Origin: Streptosporangium pseudovulgare
Lineage (GTDB): Bacteria; Actinomycetota; Actinomycetes; Streptosporangiales; Streptosporangiaceae
DNA: 64,000 nt
Direction of reading: 5' to 3'
Assembly (NCBI RefSeq): GCF_014648055.1
Contig: NZ_BMQJ01000003.1
Location: 124,001 to 188,000 of the forward strand
Part shown: positions 1 to 8,324 of the stretch, one piece after another
How the letters are laid out: every line of letters begins with the position of its first letter
Position numbering within the stretch: the first letter of the stretch is position 1
Made by a program: the position numbers and the translations under genes
The notes under the pieces: generated by a model
Database searches by the model: none
Seen by the model: only the letters and a program-made list of their open reading frames with translations
What the model was told of the DNA's origin: nothing

Positions 1-1
1 C

Positions 2-319
2 GCCATCGACCAGGGCGGCTGCTTCGAGGACTCCCGGCCGACCACGCACGCCGAGCCGACCTACCGGGTGCACGACTCGGTCTTCTACTGCGTGGCCAAC
101 ATGCCCGGATCGGTGGCCAACACCTCCACCTACGCGCTGACCAACGCGACCCTGCCGTACGCGGTCAAGCTGGCCGGCCTGGGCTGGAAGTCGGCCCTGC
201 GGCAGGACCCCGCCCTCGCCCCGGGCCTCAACACCCACGACGGACGGCTCACCAACGACCAGGTGGCACTCGCCCTCGACCTGCCGTACACGCGGGTCTC
301 CGAGGTCGTCGCCGCCTGA
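2..319 (+). CDS. ald: Alanine dehydrogenase, C-terminal part (5' end outside window)
   Basis: This is the last 105 codons of a gene entering from the left edge. The translation contains the segment MPGSVANTSTYALTNATLPY, which is characteristic of the C-terminal part of L-alanine dehydrogenases (NAD-dependent L-alanine to pyruvate plus ammonia). The ending DLPYTRVSEVVAA fits a normal, intact C-terminus. The N-terminal domain and start codon lie outside the window. The gene converges on the Sel1-repeat gene, and a strong inverted repeat lies between the two stops. The family call is confident; nothing can be said about regulation because the promoter is not present. Confidence 0.93.
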   Translation, partial: AIDQGGCFEDSRPTTHAEPTYRVHDSVFYCVANMPGSVANTSTYALTNATLPYAVKLAGLGWKSALRQDPALAPGLNTHDGRLTNDQVALALDLPYTRVSEVVAA

Positions 320-327
320 TCCCGATC

Positions 328-376
328 CCGTACGGCCCGCTTCCCGCGCTCCTGCCGCGCGGGGCGGGCCGTACGG
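328..376. terminator. Probable bidirectional terminator between convergent genes
   Basis: A perfect 13-bp inverted repeat (CCGTACGGCCCGC at 328-340, complement at 364-376) lies between the stop of ald and the stop of the convergent Sel1-repeat gene. A second copy of the right arm at 386-398 could form an alternative hairpin. There is no T tract, which is usual for actinomycete terminators. Confidence 0.6.
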
Positions 377-413
377 CTGTCCGGGGCGGGCCGTACGGCC
401 ACGCGGGTCGGCG

Positions 414-2024
414 TCAGAGCGGCCAGGCCGACCGGAGGTCGCGGGCGACCGCCAGGACCCGCTCGACCTCCCCGGGGGTCGGCCACGGGGCGCTGCCCGG
501 GCGCAGCAGCGTGTCCCGCACCGAGGCCAGATACGCGAGCGCGTCCCGCGGGACGTCGCTCCGCCCGGCCAGCCAGGCCAGCGCGCCGGCGCGGTCGCGC
601 GGCGGCCGGGTCACCAGATCCCAGGTGCCCAGGATCTCGGTCAGGTCGGCCACCTTCAGCGGGGTGCCGCCCCGCCGCGCCACGGCGGCGGCCGTCAGCT
701 CGGCGCGGGCCACCAGCTCCGGCGAGGCGGGACGGTCCCAGAACGGCGGGAGCACGACCGCCGGCCGCCGCGGGCCCGCTCCGGGATCCTCCGCCGCGTG
801 GCGTCCGCCCTCGTCCCGACGTCCCGCCCGGGACGCCGGGCCCTCGCCGTGACGTCCCGCCCGGGACGCCCCGGCCTCGCCATGACGTCCCGCCTCCGCC
901 GTCGGCGAGGCCAGCTCGGCGGCGGCGCCGCGGTGTCCGGCCCGCGCCGCCTCCCGGAACCAGCGCCGCCCGCCCCGCACGTCGCCGCGCTCGGCGATCA
1001 GCAGCAGGCCGAAGGTGAAGGCCGCCTCCGGGTCGCCCCCGGCCGCGGCCCGGCCCAGCCAGTGGCCGGCCGTCCGCGGATCGCCCAGCTCCACGCACAC
1101 GAACCCGGCCATCCGCTGGTCGTCGATCCGCCCGGCGCGGGCGGCCCGCTCGAACCAGGCGCGGGCGGTGCGCAGGTCGCCGCGGGACAGCGCGATCCCG
1201 CCGAGCTGGGACGCGGCCCCGGGATGCTCGCTCTTGGCCGCGAGCCGGTAGAACGCCTCGGCCCCCTCGGGGTCGCGGTCGGCCCGCAGGAACAGCCCCA
1301 GGTGGTAGGCGGCGTCGGCGTGGCCGCCCCGGGCCGCCAGCTCCCACCAGCGCAGCGTCTCGTCGTCCTCGCCGCGGGTGTAGGCGATGAACCCCAGGTC
1401 GTGGGCCGAGGCCAGGTCGCCCGCCACCGCCGCCCTGCGGTGCCACTCCCCGGCGGCCCTCGTCTCCCCGGCGTCCTCGCAGATCAGCGCCAGGCGCCGG
1501 GCCGCCGACCGGCACCCGCCGCGCGCCGCCGCCTCGAACCAGCGCCGCGCGCCGGGCACGTCGCCGCGCTGCTCCAGCAGGAGTCTCGCCAGACCGGCCG
1601 CCGCCTCCGCGTCACCGGCGTCCGCCGCCAGCTCGTACCACCGCGCGGCGTCGTCGGGGCTGCCGTGCGTCTCGTGCCAGAGGCCCAGGTTGTAGGCGCT
1701 GTCCATGTTCCCCCCGGTGGCCGCCCGCTCCCACCAGTGGCGCGCCGCCGCCCGGTCGCCGCGCCGGGCGCAGTGCCGGCCCAGCAGGTGCGCGGCCCGC
1801 GTGTCGCCGCCGTGCGCGGCCGATCGCAGCGCCGTCTCCTCATCCGGGTCGAGAGCCGGATCGAGAGCCGGGCCGGGACCCGGGTCGAGAGCCGGATCAG
1901 GCCCCGGACCGGGACCCGGCCCGGGGCCGGTGCCGTGCCGGGCGCCGCGGGGAGGCGGCACCGCCGTACTCCGGGGGGCCGCCTGGGTCGAAACCGTCTC
2001 CGGACCATCGGGCCACCACCCCAT
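414..2024 (-). CDS. Sel1/TPR-like repeat protein
   Basis: The 536-residue protein has an N-terminal low-complexity Pro/Gly/Asp segment (about residues 25-60). About eight Sel1-like helical repeats follow, each with the pattern A-A-x-x-L-G followed by A-x-x-W-[YF]-x-x-A-A-x-x-G. Such repeats form a solenoid scaffold for protein-protein contacts. A short degenerate Ala/Gly/Arg/His-rich repeat (encoded around 790-890) separates the solenoid from a roughly 100-residue C-terminal alpha-helical segment that I do not recognise. No signal peptide or membrane segment is evident, so it is probably cytoplasmic. The start at 2024 is chosen because GAGGAGGG lies just upstream; the frame stays open to 2198 without an obvious ribosome site. 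It lies downstream of, and in the same direction as, the NarL/DesK pair but is separated from it by about 200 bp. Its partner is unknown. Confidence 0.8.
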   Translation of the reverse strand: MGWWPDGPETVSTQAAPRSTAVPPPRGARHGTGPGPGPGPGPDPALDPGPGPALDPALDPDEETALRSAAHGGDTRAAHLLGRHCARRGDRAAARHWWERAATGGNMDSAYNLGLWHETHGSPDDAARWYELAADAGDAEAAAGLARLLLEQRGDVPGARRWFEAAARGGCRSAARRLALICEDAGETRAAGEWHRRAAVAGDLASAHDLGFIAYTRGEDDETLRWWELAARGGHADAAYHLGLFLRADRDPEGAEAFYRLAAKSEHPGAASQLGGIALSRGDLRTARAWFERAARAGRIDDQRMAGFVCVELGDPRTAGHWLGRAAAGGDPEAAFTFGLLLIAERGDVRGGRRWFREAARAGHRGAAAELASPTAEAGRHGEAGASRAGRHGEGPASRAGRRDEGGRHAAEDPGAGPRRPAVVLPPFWDRPASPELVARAELTAAAVARRGGTPLKVADLTEILGTWDLVTRPPRDRAGALAWLAGRSDVPRDALAYLASVRDTLLRPGSAPWPTPGEVERVLAVARDLRSAWPL

Positions 2025-2227
2025 GCCACCCTCCTCGTCAGGACATCCGACAGATTGCCATGTGACCGAGTGGGCACGGAGTGTAATTGAAATTTTCCCC
2101 GGGCAGGACGAAAGATGACCTCCCTTTGCGAGGGCGGCCGGTGCGCCGTCGCGCCTTTCATCTCCCGGGCCGCCCGTGCCGGATCGTCCGACGAACACGG
2201 AGAGTGATCGAATGCGGTTCGGTTCGG

Positions 2228-2875
2228 TCAGGTCCAGCCGGGCCTGACCAGGCCGGTCTCGTAGGCGAGGACGACGAGCTGGGCGCGGTCGCGGGCGTGC
2301 AGCTTGACCATGGCGCGGCTGACATGGGTCTTGGCGGTGGCGGGACTCATGAACAGCTTGGCGGCGATCTCGTCGTTGGTCATGCCGGTGCCGACGAGGG
2401 AGAGCACCTCGCGCTCACGGTCGGTGAGCAGGGCGAGCTCGCGGGCCGGGTGGGGCTGCTTGGCGCGGCTGGCGTACTCGGCGATCAGGCGGCGGGTCAC
2501 GCCGGGGGAGAGCAGCGCGTCGCCGGCGGCCACGACGCGGACCGCCTGGATCAGCTCGGCCGGCTCGGTGTCCTTGACCAGGAAGCCACTGGCGCCGCCC
2601 CGCAGGGCCTCGAAGACGTACTCGTCCAGCTCGAAGGTCGTCAAGATGATGATCTTCGGGCCGGGAGGCATCCGGCGGGTGGCGGTCAGGCCGTCCATGC
2701 CCGGCATGCGGATGTCCATCAGCACCACGTCGGGGTCGTGCTCGGCGGCCAGCCGCAGGGCCTGCTCCCCGTCGGCGGCCTCGGCCACCACGGTCATCCC
2801 TGGCTGGGCGTCGAGCAGGGCGCGGAACCCGGCCCGGACCAGCGCCTGGTCGTCGGCGATGACGATCTTTATCAT
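2228..2875 (-). CDS. NarL/LuxR-family response regulator
   Basis: A 215-residue two-domain regulator. The N-terminal receiver has the acidic pair D8/D9, the phospho-acceptor D54 in VLMDIRMPG and the switch Lys in FLVKD. The C-terminal LuxR-type helix-turn-helix reads LLTDREREVLSLVGTGMTNDEIA. It is the cognate regulator of the histidine kinase immediately upstream. The spacing is 16 bp and contains a seven-codon mini-ORF that bridges the two genes (see findings), so translation is probably coupled. The target genes cannot be read from the sequence; the divergent gamma-glutamyltransferase gene is a candidate. Confidence 0.95.
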   Translation of the reverse strand: MIKIVIADDQALVRAGFRALLDAQPGMTVVAEAADGEQALRLAAEHDPDVVLMDIRMPGMDGLTATRRMPPGPKIIILTTFELDEYVFEALRGGASGFLVKDTEPAELIQAVRVVAAGDALLSPGVTRRLIAEYASRAKQPHPARELALLTDREREVLSLVGTGMTNDEIAAKLFMSPATAKTHVSRAMVKLHARDRAQLVVLAYETGLVRPGWT

Positions 2876-2891
2876 GCGGTCTCCTGGTGGA

Positions 2892-4058
2892 TCATGCGGT
2901 CTCCCCGGCGGATCGCGCGCCTTCCCCGGGGGACGGCGTGCTCTCCTCGGGGATCGGAAGCCGCGCCTCGACGCGGAAGCCCCGTCCGTGCGGCCCGGCG
3001 GTCAGCGCGCCGCCGAGGGCCGCGGCCCGCTCCCGCATGCCGGGGATGCCGTTGCCGCCGCCCAGGCCGCTGCCCGGCCCGCCCGCGGGGGCGTCGCCGC
3101 CGGTGTCGGTCACCCGCACCACCAGCTCGCGCGGGCCGTACTCCAGCCGGACGGCGACGGAGGCGCCGGGAGCGTGCCGGGTGACGTTGGTGAGGGCTTC
3201 CTGGACGATGCGGTAGCCGGCCCGGTCGACGCCCGGCGGCAGGTCCCTCACCGTGCCCGTGACCTCGGTGACGACCGGCAGGCCGCTGCGTCCGGCCAGC
3301 TCCTCCAGCCGGTCCAGCCCGGCGGTGGGGGAGCGGGGGGCGCCGTCGCGCAGCACGCCGAGGACCGAGCGCATCTCGGTCAGCACGTCCTTGGAGGCGT
3401 GTTTGATCGTGGTGAGCGCGGTGCGGGCCTGCTCGGGGTGGTCGTCGATGAGGTGCAGCGCGGTGGACGCCTGCACGTGGATCAGGGAGATGTTGTGCGC
3501 GAGCACGTCGTGCAGCTCCTGGGCCATGGTCAGCCGCTCCTCGCTGGCCTGCCGCCGGGCCTCCTCCTGCGTCACCCGCTCGTGCTCGGCGAGCCGCTCC
3601 CGCCGGGCGCGGACGAACTCGCCCGTCGCGAGGACCGTCCCCATGGCGGCGGCGATGGCCAGGACGTGCCACAGGCCCGGGCTGGGGACGGGGGCCAGCC
3701 AGGTGGTGTAGACGACGAAGAACACGTAGGTCACCGTCGAGGAGATCCAGGCGGCGCGCCGGTGGCCCAGGGTGACGGCGATGTACAGGGCGACGGCCGG
3801 GCTGAAGAAGATGGGCCCGTAGGCGTGGCCGCGGAGGATGAAGACCCAGGTGGCGGCGATGTTGACGGCCAGCGTGACGGCCGGGTGGCGGCGCCGTACG
3901 GCCAGGGCCGCCGGCCCGGCGACCAGCAGCGCGTTGCCGAGGAGGTCGACCGGAAGGCGGTCGGGCTGGTTCCACTGCGCGCCCTGGGTCGTCACGACCT
4001 GCAGGGCCGCCATGAGCAGGGGGAGCAGCGGGTCTATCCATCGGGTTCCGGCGCGCAC
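2892..4058 (-). CDS. Sensor histidine kinase, DesK/NarX-type (HisKA_3)
   Basis: A 388-residue membrane kinase. About five hydrophobic segments occupy roughly residues 8-145. They are followed by the HisKA_3 dimerisation box MAQELHDVLAHNISLIHVQ, with phospho-acceptor His183. A C-terminal HATPase domain follows, with an N-box region (VQEALTNVTRHAPGA) and a G2 box GLGGGNGIPGMRERAAALGG. The architecture is that of actinomycete kinases paired with NarL-type regulators, and the partner follows directly. The membrane part has no large extracellular loop, so the stimulus is probably membrane-derived or intramembrane; this is inference. It is transcribed divergently from the gamma-glutamyltransferase gene. 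Confidence 0.93.
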   Translation of the reverse strand: MRAGTRWIDPLLPLLMAALQVVTTQGAQWNQPDRLPVDLLGNALLVAGPAALAVRRRHPAVTLAVNIAATWVFILRGHAYGPIFFSPAVALYIAVTLGHRRAAWISSTVTYVFFVVYTTWLAPVPSPGLWHVLAIAAAMGTVLATGEFVRARRERLAEHERVTQEEARRQASEERLTMAQELHDVLAHNISLIHVQASTALHLIDDHPEQARTALTTIKHASKDVLTEMRSVLGVLRDGAPRSPTAGLDRLEELAGRSGLPVVTEVTGTVRDLPPGVDRAGYRIVQEALTNVTRHAPGASVAVRLEYGPRELVVRVTDTGGDAPAGGPGSGLGGGNGIPGMRERAAALGGALTAGPHGRGFRVEARLPIPEESTPSPGEGARSAGETA

Positions 4059-4351
4059 GCCCGAACTTTACGCCCGCCCGCCGCCGGGTTCGTCCGCCCG
4101 GCGGGGCAGGGCCGGCTACGCCGTCCGCGGTAGCCGGAGGCGGAACGGCGGTGGTCTCCGGGAGGCCGGACGACGGGCCGGGAGCCGGCGGCGGCCGTTC
4201 CGATTCGATCGGCGCCGGGCGGGAAGGGGCCGGTGGCGGCCGCGCGGGTTCGATCGGCGGCGGGCGGGAATCCGGCCGATGAGAGACGAGGGGCTGACAT
4301 GACGAGCGAACCGCGAAAGGCTGGGGCGAGCTGACTGTGGGAGGCCAAATG
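4059..4351. other. Divergent intergenic region with spaced direct repeat
   Basis: This 293-bp region lies between the divergent histidine-kinase and gamma-glutamyltransferase genes and must hold both promoters. It contains a 22-bp direct repeat starting TTCGATCGGCG, at 4204-4225 and 4249-4270. The copies match except for one base and are 45 bp apart, about four helical turns, so they could be a paired regulator site for one or both genes. I could not assign -35/-10 boxes with confidence. Confidence 0.45.
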
Positions 4352-6142
4352 ATGCATCGCCGTCTCGCCCTGCCCCTCGCCGTGGTCCTGGCCGGGGGAT
4401 CCGTTCTTTTCACCCAGCCCGCGCTCGCCTCGCCGGCGGGCCACCCGATGTCACCCGGACACCCGGCGGCGTCCGGCCACCGGATGGAGAAGAAAGCCGT
4501 CGCCGAGGGATACGGCGGAGCGGTCGCGACCGTCGACCTGGACGCCAGCCGGGCCGCGCTGGACGTGCTGCGCCGCGGGGGCAACGCCGTGGACGCGGCG
4601 GTCGCGGCGGCCGCCACGCTGGGGGTGACCGAGCCGTTCTCGGCGGGCCTGGCCGGGGGCGGGTTCATCGTCTACTACGACGCTCGGCACGGGAAGGTCC
4701 ACACGATCGACGGCCGGGAGACCGCGCCGAAGGCGATGACCGCCTCCTCCCTGGAGGGCATCCCGTTCGACGAGGCCGTCACCAGCGGACTGTCGGCCGG
4801 GGTGCCGGGCAGCGTGGCCCAGTGGGAGCTGGCCCTGCGCCGCTTCGGCACCGTCTCGCTCCGGCAGGCGCTCCAGCCCGCCATCGAGGTCGCCTCCCGG
4901 GGCTTCACCGTCGACCAGACCTTCCACGACCAGGTCGCCGCCAACGCCGCCCGTTTCGCGGACTTCACCTCCACCGCCCGGCTGTACCTCCCGGGCGGCG
5001 CACCGCCGCGGGTCGGCTCCACCTTCCGCAACCCCGAGCTGGCCGCCACCTACCGCACCCTCGGCAGGGAGGGCGGCGACTGGCTGTACCGCGGGCGGCT
5101 CGGCGCGGAGATCGTGGCCACCGTGAAGAGACCCCCGGTCACCCCCGGGTCCACCCGGAACGTGCGGCCCGGCCTGATGGAGCCGTCCGACCTGGCGGCC
5201 TACCGGGCGCTCGAACGGCCGCCCACGAAGGTCACCTACCGCGGCATGGACGTGTACGGCATGGCGCCGCCGTCCTCGGGCGGCTCGACGGTGGGTGAGG
5301 CGCTCAACATCCTGGAGGCCCTGCCGGACGCAGGCCTGCACGAGTACCTGGAGGCGTCCCGGCTCGCCTTCGCCGACCGCAACAAGTACGTCGGCGACGT
5401 CCCGGGTGTGCCGCTGGAGCAGCTGCTGTCCGACGGCTTCGCCAAGGAGCGCGCCTGCCTGGTCGGCGACCGGGCGATGGCCAACCCGGCCCCCGCCGGC
5501 AGCCCCGACGGCTCCTACGAGCCGTGCCGTCCCGCCACCCCGGCCGGCGAGGCCGCCGAGGAGGCCCCGCAGGGGCCGGAGACGACCCACATGGTCATCA
5601 CCGACAGGTGGGGCGGCGTGGTCGCCTACAACATCACCATCGAGTCCACCGGGGGCAACGGCATCGTCGTCCCGGGCCGGGGCTTCCTGCTCAACAACGA
5701 GCTGACCGACTTCACCTTCGGTCCCGCGGCCGGCGACCCCAACCTCCCCGGCCCCGGCAAGCGCCCGCGCTCGTCGATGGCGCCGACCATCGTCCTGAAG
5801 GACGGCAAGCCGCTGCTCGCCGTGGGCTCCCCGGGCGGCGCGACGATCATCACCACCGTCCTGCAGATCCTCGTCAACCGCTGGGAACTCGGCATGACGA
5901 TGCCGGAGGCGCTGGCCGCGCCGCGCGCCAGCCAGCGCAACACCGCCCAGACCCAGGCCGAGCCCGCGTTCATCGAGCGCCACGGCGCCGAGCTGACGGC
6001 CAGGGGGCACGTTTTCGCGCCGACCCCCGAGATCGGCGCGGCCACGGCCGTGGAGTTCCTGCGTGATGGCAGGCTCCAGGCGGTCGCCGAGCCCGTACGG
6101 CGAGGCGGCGGCAGCGCCCTGGTGCTGCGCGAACGCCGCTAG
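4352..6142 (+). CDS. ggt: Gamma-glutamyltransferase, secreted
   Basis: A 596-residue GGT-family N-terminal-nucleophile hydrolase that cleaves or transfers gamma-glutamyl groups from glutathione and related peptides. A signal peptide (MHRRLALPLAVVLAGGSVLF then ALASPA) indicates export. The large-subunit start (GYGGAVATVDLDASRAALDVLRRGGNAVDA), the autocleavage site ETTHMVITD with the probable nucleophile Thr411, and the C-terminal SSMAPTIVL and VGSPGGATI motifs are all present, so the enzyme should mature and be active. The ATG at 4352 is preferred because GGGAGG sits 7-8 bases upstream; a GTG at 4337 and an ATG at 4349 are in frame. A strong hairpin follows the gene. It is divergent from a two-component system that may control it. 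Confidence 0.93.
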   Translation: MHRRLALPLAVVLAGGSVLFTQPALASPAGHPMSPGHPAASGHRMEKKAVAEGYGGAVATVDLDASRAALDVLRRGGNAVDAAVAAAATLGVTEPFSAGLAGGGFIVYYDARHGKVHTIDGRETAPKAMTASSLEGIPFDEAVTSGLSAGVPGSVAQWELALRRFGTVSLRQALQPAIEVASRGFTVDQTFHDQVAANAARFADFTSTARLYLPGGAPPRVGSTFRNPELAATYRTLGREGGDWLYRGRLGAEIVATVKRPPVTPGSTRNVRPGLMEPSDLAAYRALERPPTKVTYRGMDVYGMAPPSSGGSTVGEALNILEALPDAGLHEYLEASRLAFADRNKYVGDVPGVPLEQLLSDGFAKERACLVGDRAMANPAPAGSPDGSYEPCRPATPAGEAAEEAPQGPETTHMVITDRWGGVVAYNITIESTGGNGIVVPGRGFLLNNELTDFTFGPAAGDPNLPGPGKRPRSSMAPTIVLKDGKPLLAVGSPGGATIITTVLQILVNRWELGMTMPEALAAPRASQRNTAQTQAEPAFIERHGAELTARGHVFAPTPEIGAATAVEFLRDGRLQAVAEPVRRGGGSALVLRERR

Positions 6143-6156
6143 CGGGCCGTTCGGGT

Positions 6157-6198
6157 CCTGCCCGTGGGTCCCCGCCGCGACGGGGACCCACGGGCAGG
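6157..6198 (+). terminator. Strong hairpin terminator after ggt
   Basis: A perfect 18-bp stem (CCTGCCCGTGGGTCCCCG at 6157-6174, complement at 6181-6198) with a six-base loop begins 15 bases after the ggt stop codon. It has no T run. It is the strongest hairpin in the left part of the window. Confidence 0.75.
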
Positions 6199-6412
6199 GG
6201 TGGCTCCGCGCGGCGCCGCCGCTTCCACGGCCGGACCGTCTCCGCCCCGGGCACCGGTACGGCGGGCGGCGCGTATCGGCGCGACCGCTCGCGGACGGGG
6301 AGAAGCGACCGTCCGCGGACAGGGAAAAGCGCCGGGGAACCCCACCGGCGCCGCTGCTTCGTTCGCGTGTCCCGTCCGGGTCGCGGGCCGCCCGGCCCGC
6401 GAACAGTGCGTG

Positions 6413-6580
6413 TCAGAGCATGAGGTAGGCGACCACGGCGATGATGACCAGCACCGCGACCGCTATCGCGATCGGCACGGCCGGCGACTTCTTCTGGGAG
6501 GCCGCCTCCGGCTCCGCCCCCTGGGCGAAAGCGCGGAACTGCTGGGTGTTGCCGGCCGGGTCAATCTGCGGATCAGACAT
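6413..6580 (-). CDS. Small tail-anchored membrane protein, unknown
   Basis: A 55-residue protein beginning MSDPQIDPAGNTQQF. A hydrophilic first half is rich in Ala, Glu and Gln. It is followed by KK and a single hydrophobic helix (VPIAIAVAVLVIIAVVAYLML) that ends exactly at the C-terminus, a tail-anchor layout. Codon use is typical of the host, with GC-rich third positions. There is no strong Shine-Dalgarno site, but the start is well defined because the frame is closed soon upstream. Small C-tail-anchored proteins of this type are common near respiratory or cell-envelope genes in actinomycetes. The neighbour SURF1 is divergent. No function is assigned. Confidence 0.6.
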   Translation of the reverse strand: MSDPQIDPAGNTQQFRAFAQGAEPEAASQKKSPAVPIAIAVAVLVIIAVVAYLML

Positions 6581-6648
6581 GGGATGACTTTAGCGATATC
6601 GCGGGTTCTTCCACCACCGCTCATGCCATTTTCACGAAGAGCACGGGC

Positions 6649-6714
6649 GCTTCCCTGACGCTTCCCCGATGCTTCTCCAGTGCTTCCTCGGTGATTCTCC
6701 GGTGCCTCCCGGCC
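6649..6714. repeat. Six-unit 11-bp degenerate tandem repeat
   Basis: Six consecutive 11-base units of the form GCTTCYCYRRT begin at 6649, 6660, 6671, 6682, 6693 and 6704. They lie in the intergenic region between the small membrane protein and SURF1. The 11-bp period places each unit on nearly the same face of the helix. Confidence 0.7.
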
Positions 6715-6834
6715 GCCCGGCGTGACCGGTGCCCGGCGCTCCCGGAGCGACCCGGGTGACCCGCGTGACACGGGACACCCATGAGTCGCGACACTGGGGA
6801 CGGGACCGCCGATCCGGGCGGATAGCGTGGTGTC

Positions 6835-7590
6835 ATGCTCCGCATCCTGTTCTCGCCCCGCGCGCTGGTGCTCCACCTGCTCGCGGTCGGGGCCCTCATC
6901 GCGTGCGCGCTGCTCGGCCGGTGGCAGCTCGGCGTCTTCGAGGACTCCGGGAAGCCCCGCGCGGCGCGTGACCCCGCCCCGGTGGCCGTGCAGACCCTCG
7001 CCCGGCAGGGAAGCCACCTGACGAGCGACGCGGTCAGCCGCCGGGTGACGGCGCAGGGGACGTTCGAGCGGTCCAGGCAGCTCCTGGTGGCCGAACGCGA
7101 CGGCGGCCTGTGGCTGCTCGCCCCGCTCGACCTCGGGGACGGCACCGTGATCCCCGTCGTGCGCGGGTGGGTGCCCCGGGCCGACGACCCGGCCGTCGCC
7201 GCGGTGCCGGAGGGGACGGTGACCGTGACCGGGCGGCTGCAGCCCTCGGAGCCCACCGACAGCGTGCCGCGCAGGGCACGGGCGCTTCCGGCGGGGCAGG
7301 TGCTGACCGTGTCGTCGCCCGAGCTGATCAACCTGTGGCCGGGCGTCGGTCTGCGCGACGGGTTCGTGGTCGCCGCCGCCCAGTCGCCCGCCCCGGCCGT
7401 CGCGGCCAAGCCGGTGAGCGTGCCCCCGCCGACCGAGCCGGGCGGGCTCACCTGGCGCAACCTCGCCTACGCCGCCCAGTGGTGGATCTTCGGGTTGTTC
7501 GCCGTCTTCATGTGGTGGCACTTCCTGCGCGACATGGTCCGCAGCCGTTCCGGGGACCGGGACTCCGGCGCCGAACCGGCCACCGCCTGA
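6835..7590 (+). CDS. SURF1 family protein (cytochrome oxidase assembly)
   Basis: A 251-residue membrane protein with the SURF1 layout. An N-terminal membrane helix (LVLHLLAVGALIACALLGRWQLG, with the family GRWQL signature) is followed by a periplasmic-side beta-rich domain that includes VIPVVRGWVP. A second membrane helix near the C-terminus begins YAAQWWIFGLFAVF. SURF1 proteins assist cytochrome c oxidase assembly. The start ATG at 6835 lies about 10 bases after a GATAGCGT segment that could be a -10 box, so the message may be nearly leaderless. The DUF3817 gene follows after 43 bp and may be co-transcribed. Confidence 0.9.
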   Translation: MLRILFSPRALVLHLLAVGALIACALLGRWQLGVFEDSGKPRAARDPAPVAVQTLARQGSHLTSDAVSRRVTAQGTFERSRQLLVAERDGGLWLLAPLDLGDGTVIPVVRGWVPRADDPAVAAVPEGTVTVTGRLQPSEPTDSVPRRARALPAGQVLTVSSPELINLWPGVGLRDGFVVAAAQSPAPAVAAKPVSVPPPTEPGGLTWRNLAYAAQWWIFGLFAVFMWWHFLRDMVRSRSGDRDSGAEPATA

Positions 7591-7633
7591 GCCGCATATC
7601 GTTGCAGTGCCGACAACTCACAGACCGAGGTAG

Positions 7634-7957
7634 ATGACCGTGGAATCCGCCCTCAAGCCCTTTCGCGTCCTGGCCTACATCGTCGGGACCATGCTGCTCG
7701 TCCTGTGCACATGCATCGTGCTGCGGTACGGGTTCGACGTCGCGGGGCCGTCGAAGGTCGTCTCGCCGATCCACGGCTTCCTCTACATGCTCTACCTCGT
7801 CGCCACGATGAACCTCGGGATGAAGGCCCGCTGGTCGTGGCCGTACGTCGTGGGCGTGATGCTCGCGGGCACGGTCCCGTTCCTGTCGTTCGTGTTCGAG
7901 CGCCGGGTCACCCGCCGCGTGGAGACCGAACTCGCCACGGCGCCCACGGCCGCCTGA
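7634..7957 (+). CDS. DUF3817 integral membrane protein
   Basis: A 107-residue protein with three hydrophobic helices (about residues 8-30, 45-63 and 68-90). It matches the DUF3817 family by its conserved core VSPIHGFLYMLYLVATMNLG and the Trp-rich WSWPYVVGVMLAGTVPF segment. Members are small actinobacterial membrane proteins of unknown role, often near guaA or respiratory genes. It lies 43 bp after SURF1 in the same direction. The start at 7634 is an ATG with GAGG about 8 bases upstream. Confidence 0.85.
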   Translation: MTVESALKPFRVLAYIVGTMLLVLCTCIVLRYGFDVAGPSKVVSPIHGFLYMLYLVATMNLGMKARWSWPYVVGVMLAGTVPFLSFVFERRVTRRVETELATAPTAA

Positions 7958-7962
7958 GCACC

Positions 7963-7997
7963 CGGTCCCCGGGGCCCAGACGGCCGCCCGGGGACCG
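7963..7997. terminator. Bidirectional hairpin terminator
   Basis: A perfect 11-bp inverted repeat (CGGTCCCCGGG at 7963-7973, complement at 7987-7997) fills the 40-bp gap between the convergent DUF3817 and small membrane protein genes. It abuts the stop codon of the latter. Confidence 0.7.
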
Positions 7998-8201
7998 TCA
8001 GCGGCCGATGCCGCGCCTGCGGGCGCGGCGGAGCCGCGCGCGCTGGGACGGGTCGAGCATGAGATAGCCGACCACCGGGGCGGCGACGACGCCCAGAATG
8101 ATCAACCAGGTGACCACGCTCGGCAGGGGCAGGATCAGGGCGAGCACGATCACCGCGGCGGCCCCGATGGCGTACTTCTGGACGGGCGACATCCTCAACA
8201 T
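7998..8201 (-). CDS. Small two-helix membrane protein, unknown
   Basis: A 67-residue protein (MLRMSPVQKYAIGAAAVIVL...). Two adjacent hydrophobic helices (about residues 10-28 and 31-49) are followed by a strongly basic tail (SQRARLRRARRRGIGR) likely to face the cytoplasm. No family is recognised. It is separated from the kinase array by about 120 bp and transcribed in the same direction, so it could be a distal member of that unit. An ATG three codons further in is an alternative start. Confidence 0.6.
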   Translation of the reverse strand: MLRMSPVQKYAIGAAAVIVLALILPLPSVVTWLIILGVVAAPVVGYLMLDPSQRARLRRARRRGIGR

Positions 8202-8324
8202 CCTCCGAACGCGGAGCCGGCGCCCCGCCTTTGGTCCATTCTGCGTCGCCCGTCCAACGAGCGGGCCCGTCCCCCGGGTTCCAGGCGAGATATATCTTGT
8301 CCGCCCGCGAACTCCGGGTACGGC

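Noticed and set aside
6649-6714. Possible CRISPR-like array.
   Set aside because: The units are 11 bp with no spacers; no cas genes are present. The other repeats in the window are also contiguous or single pairs.
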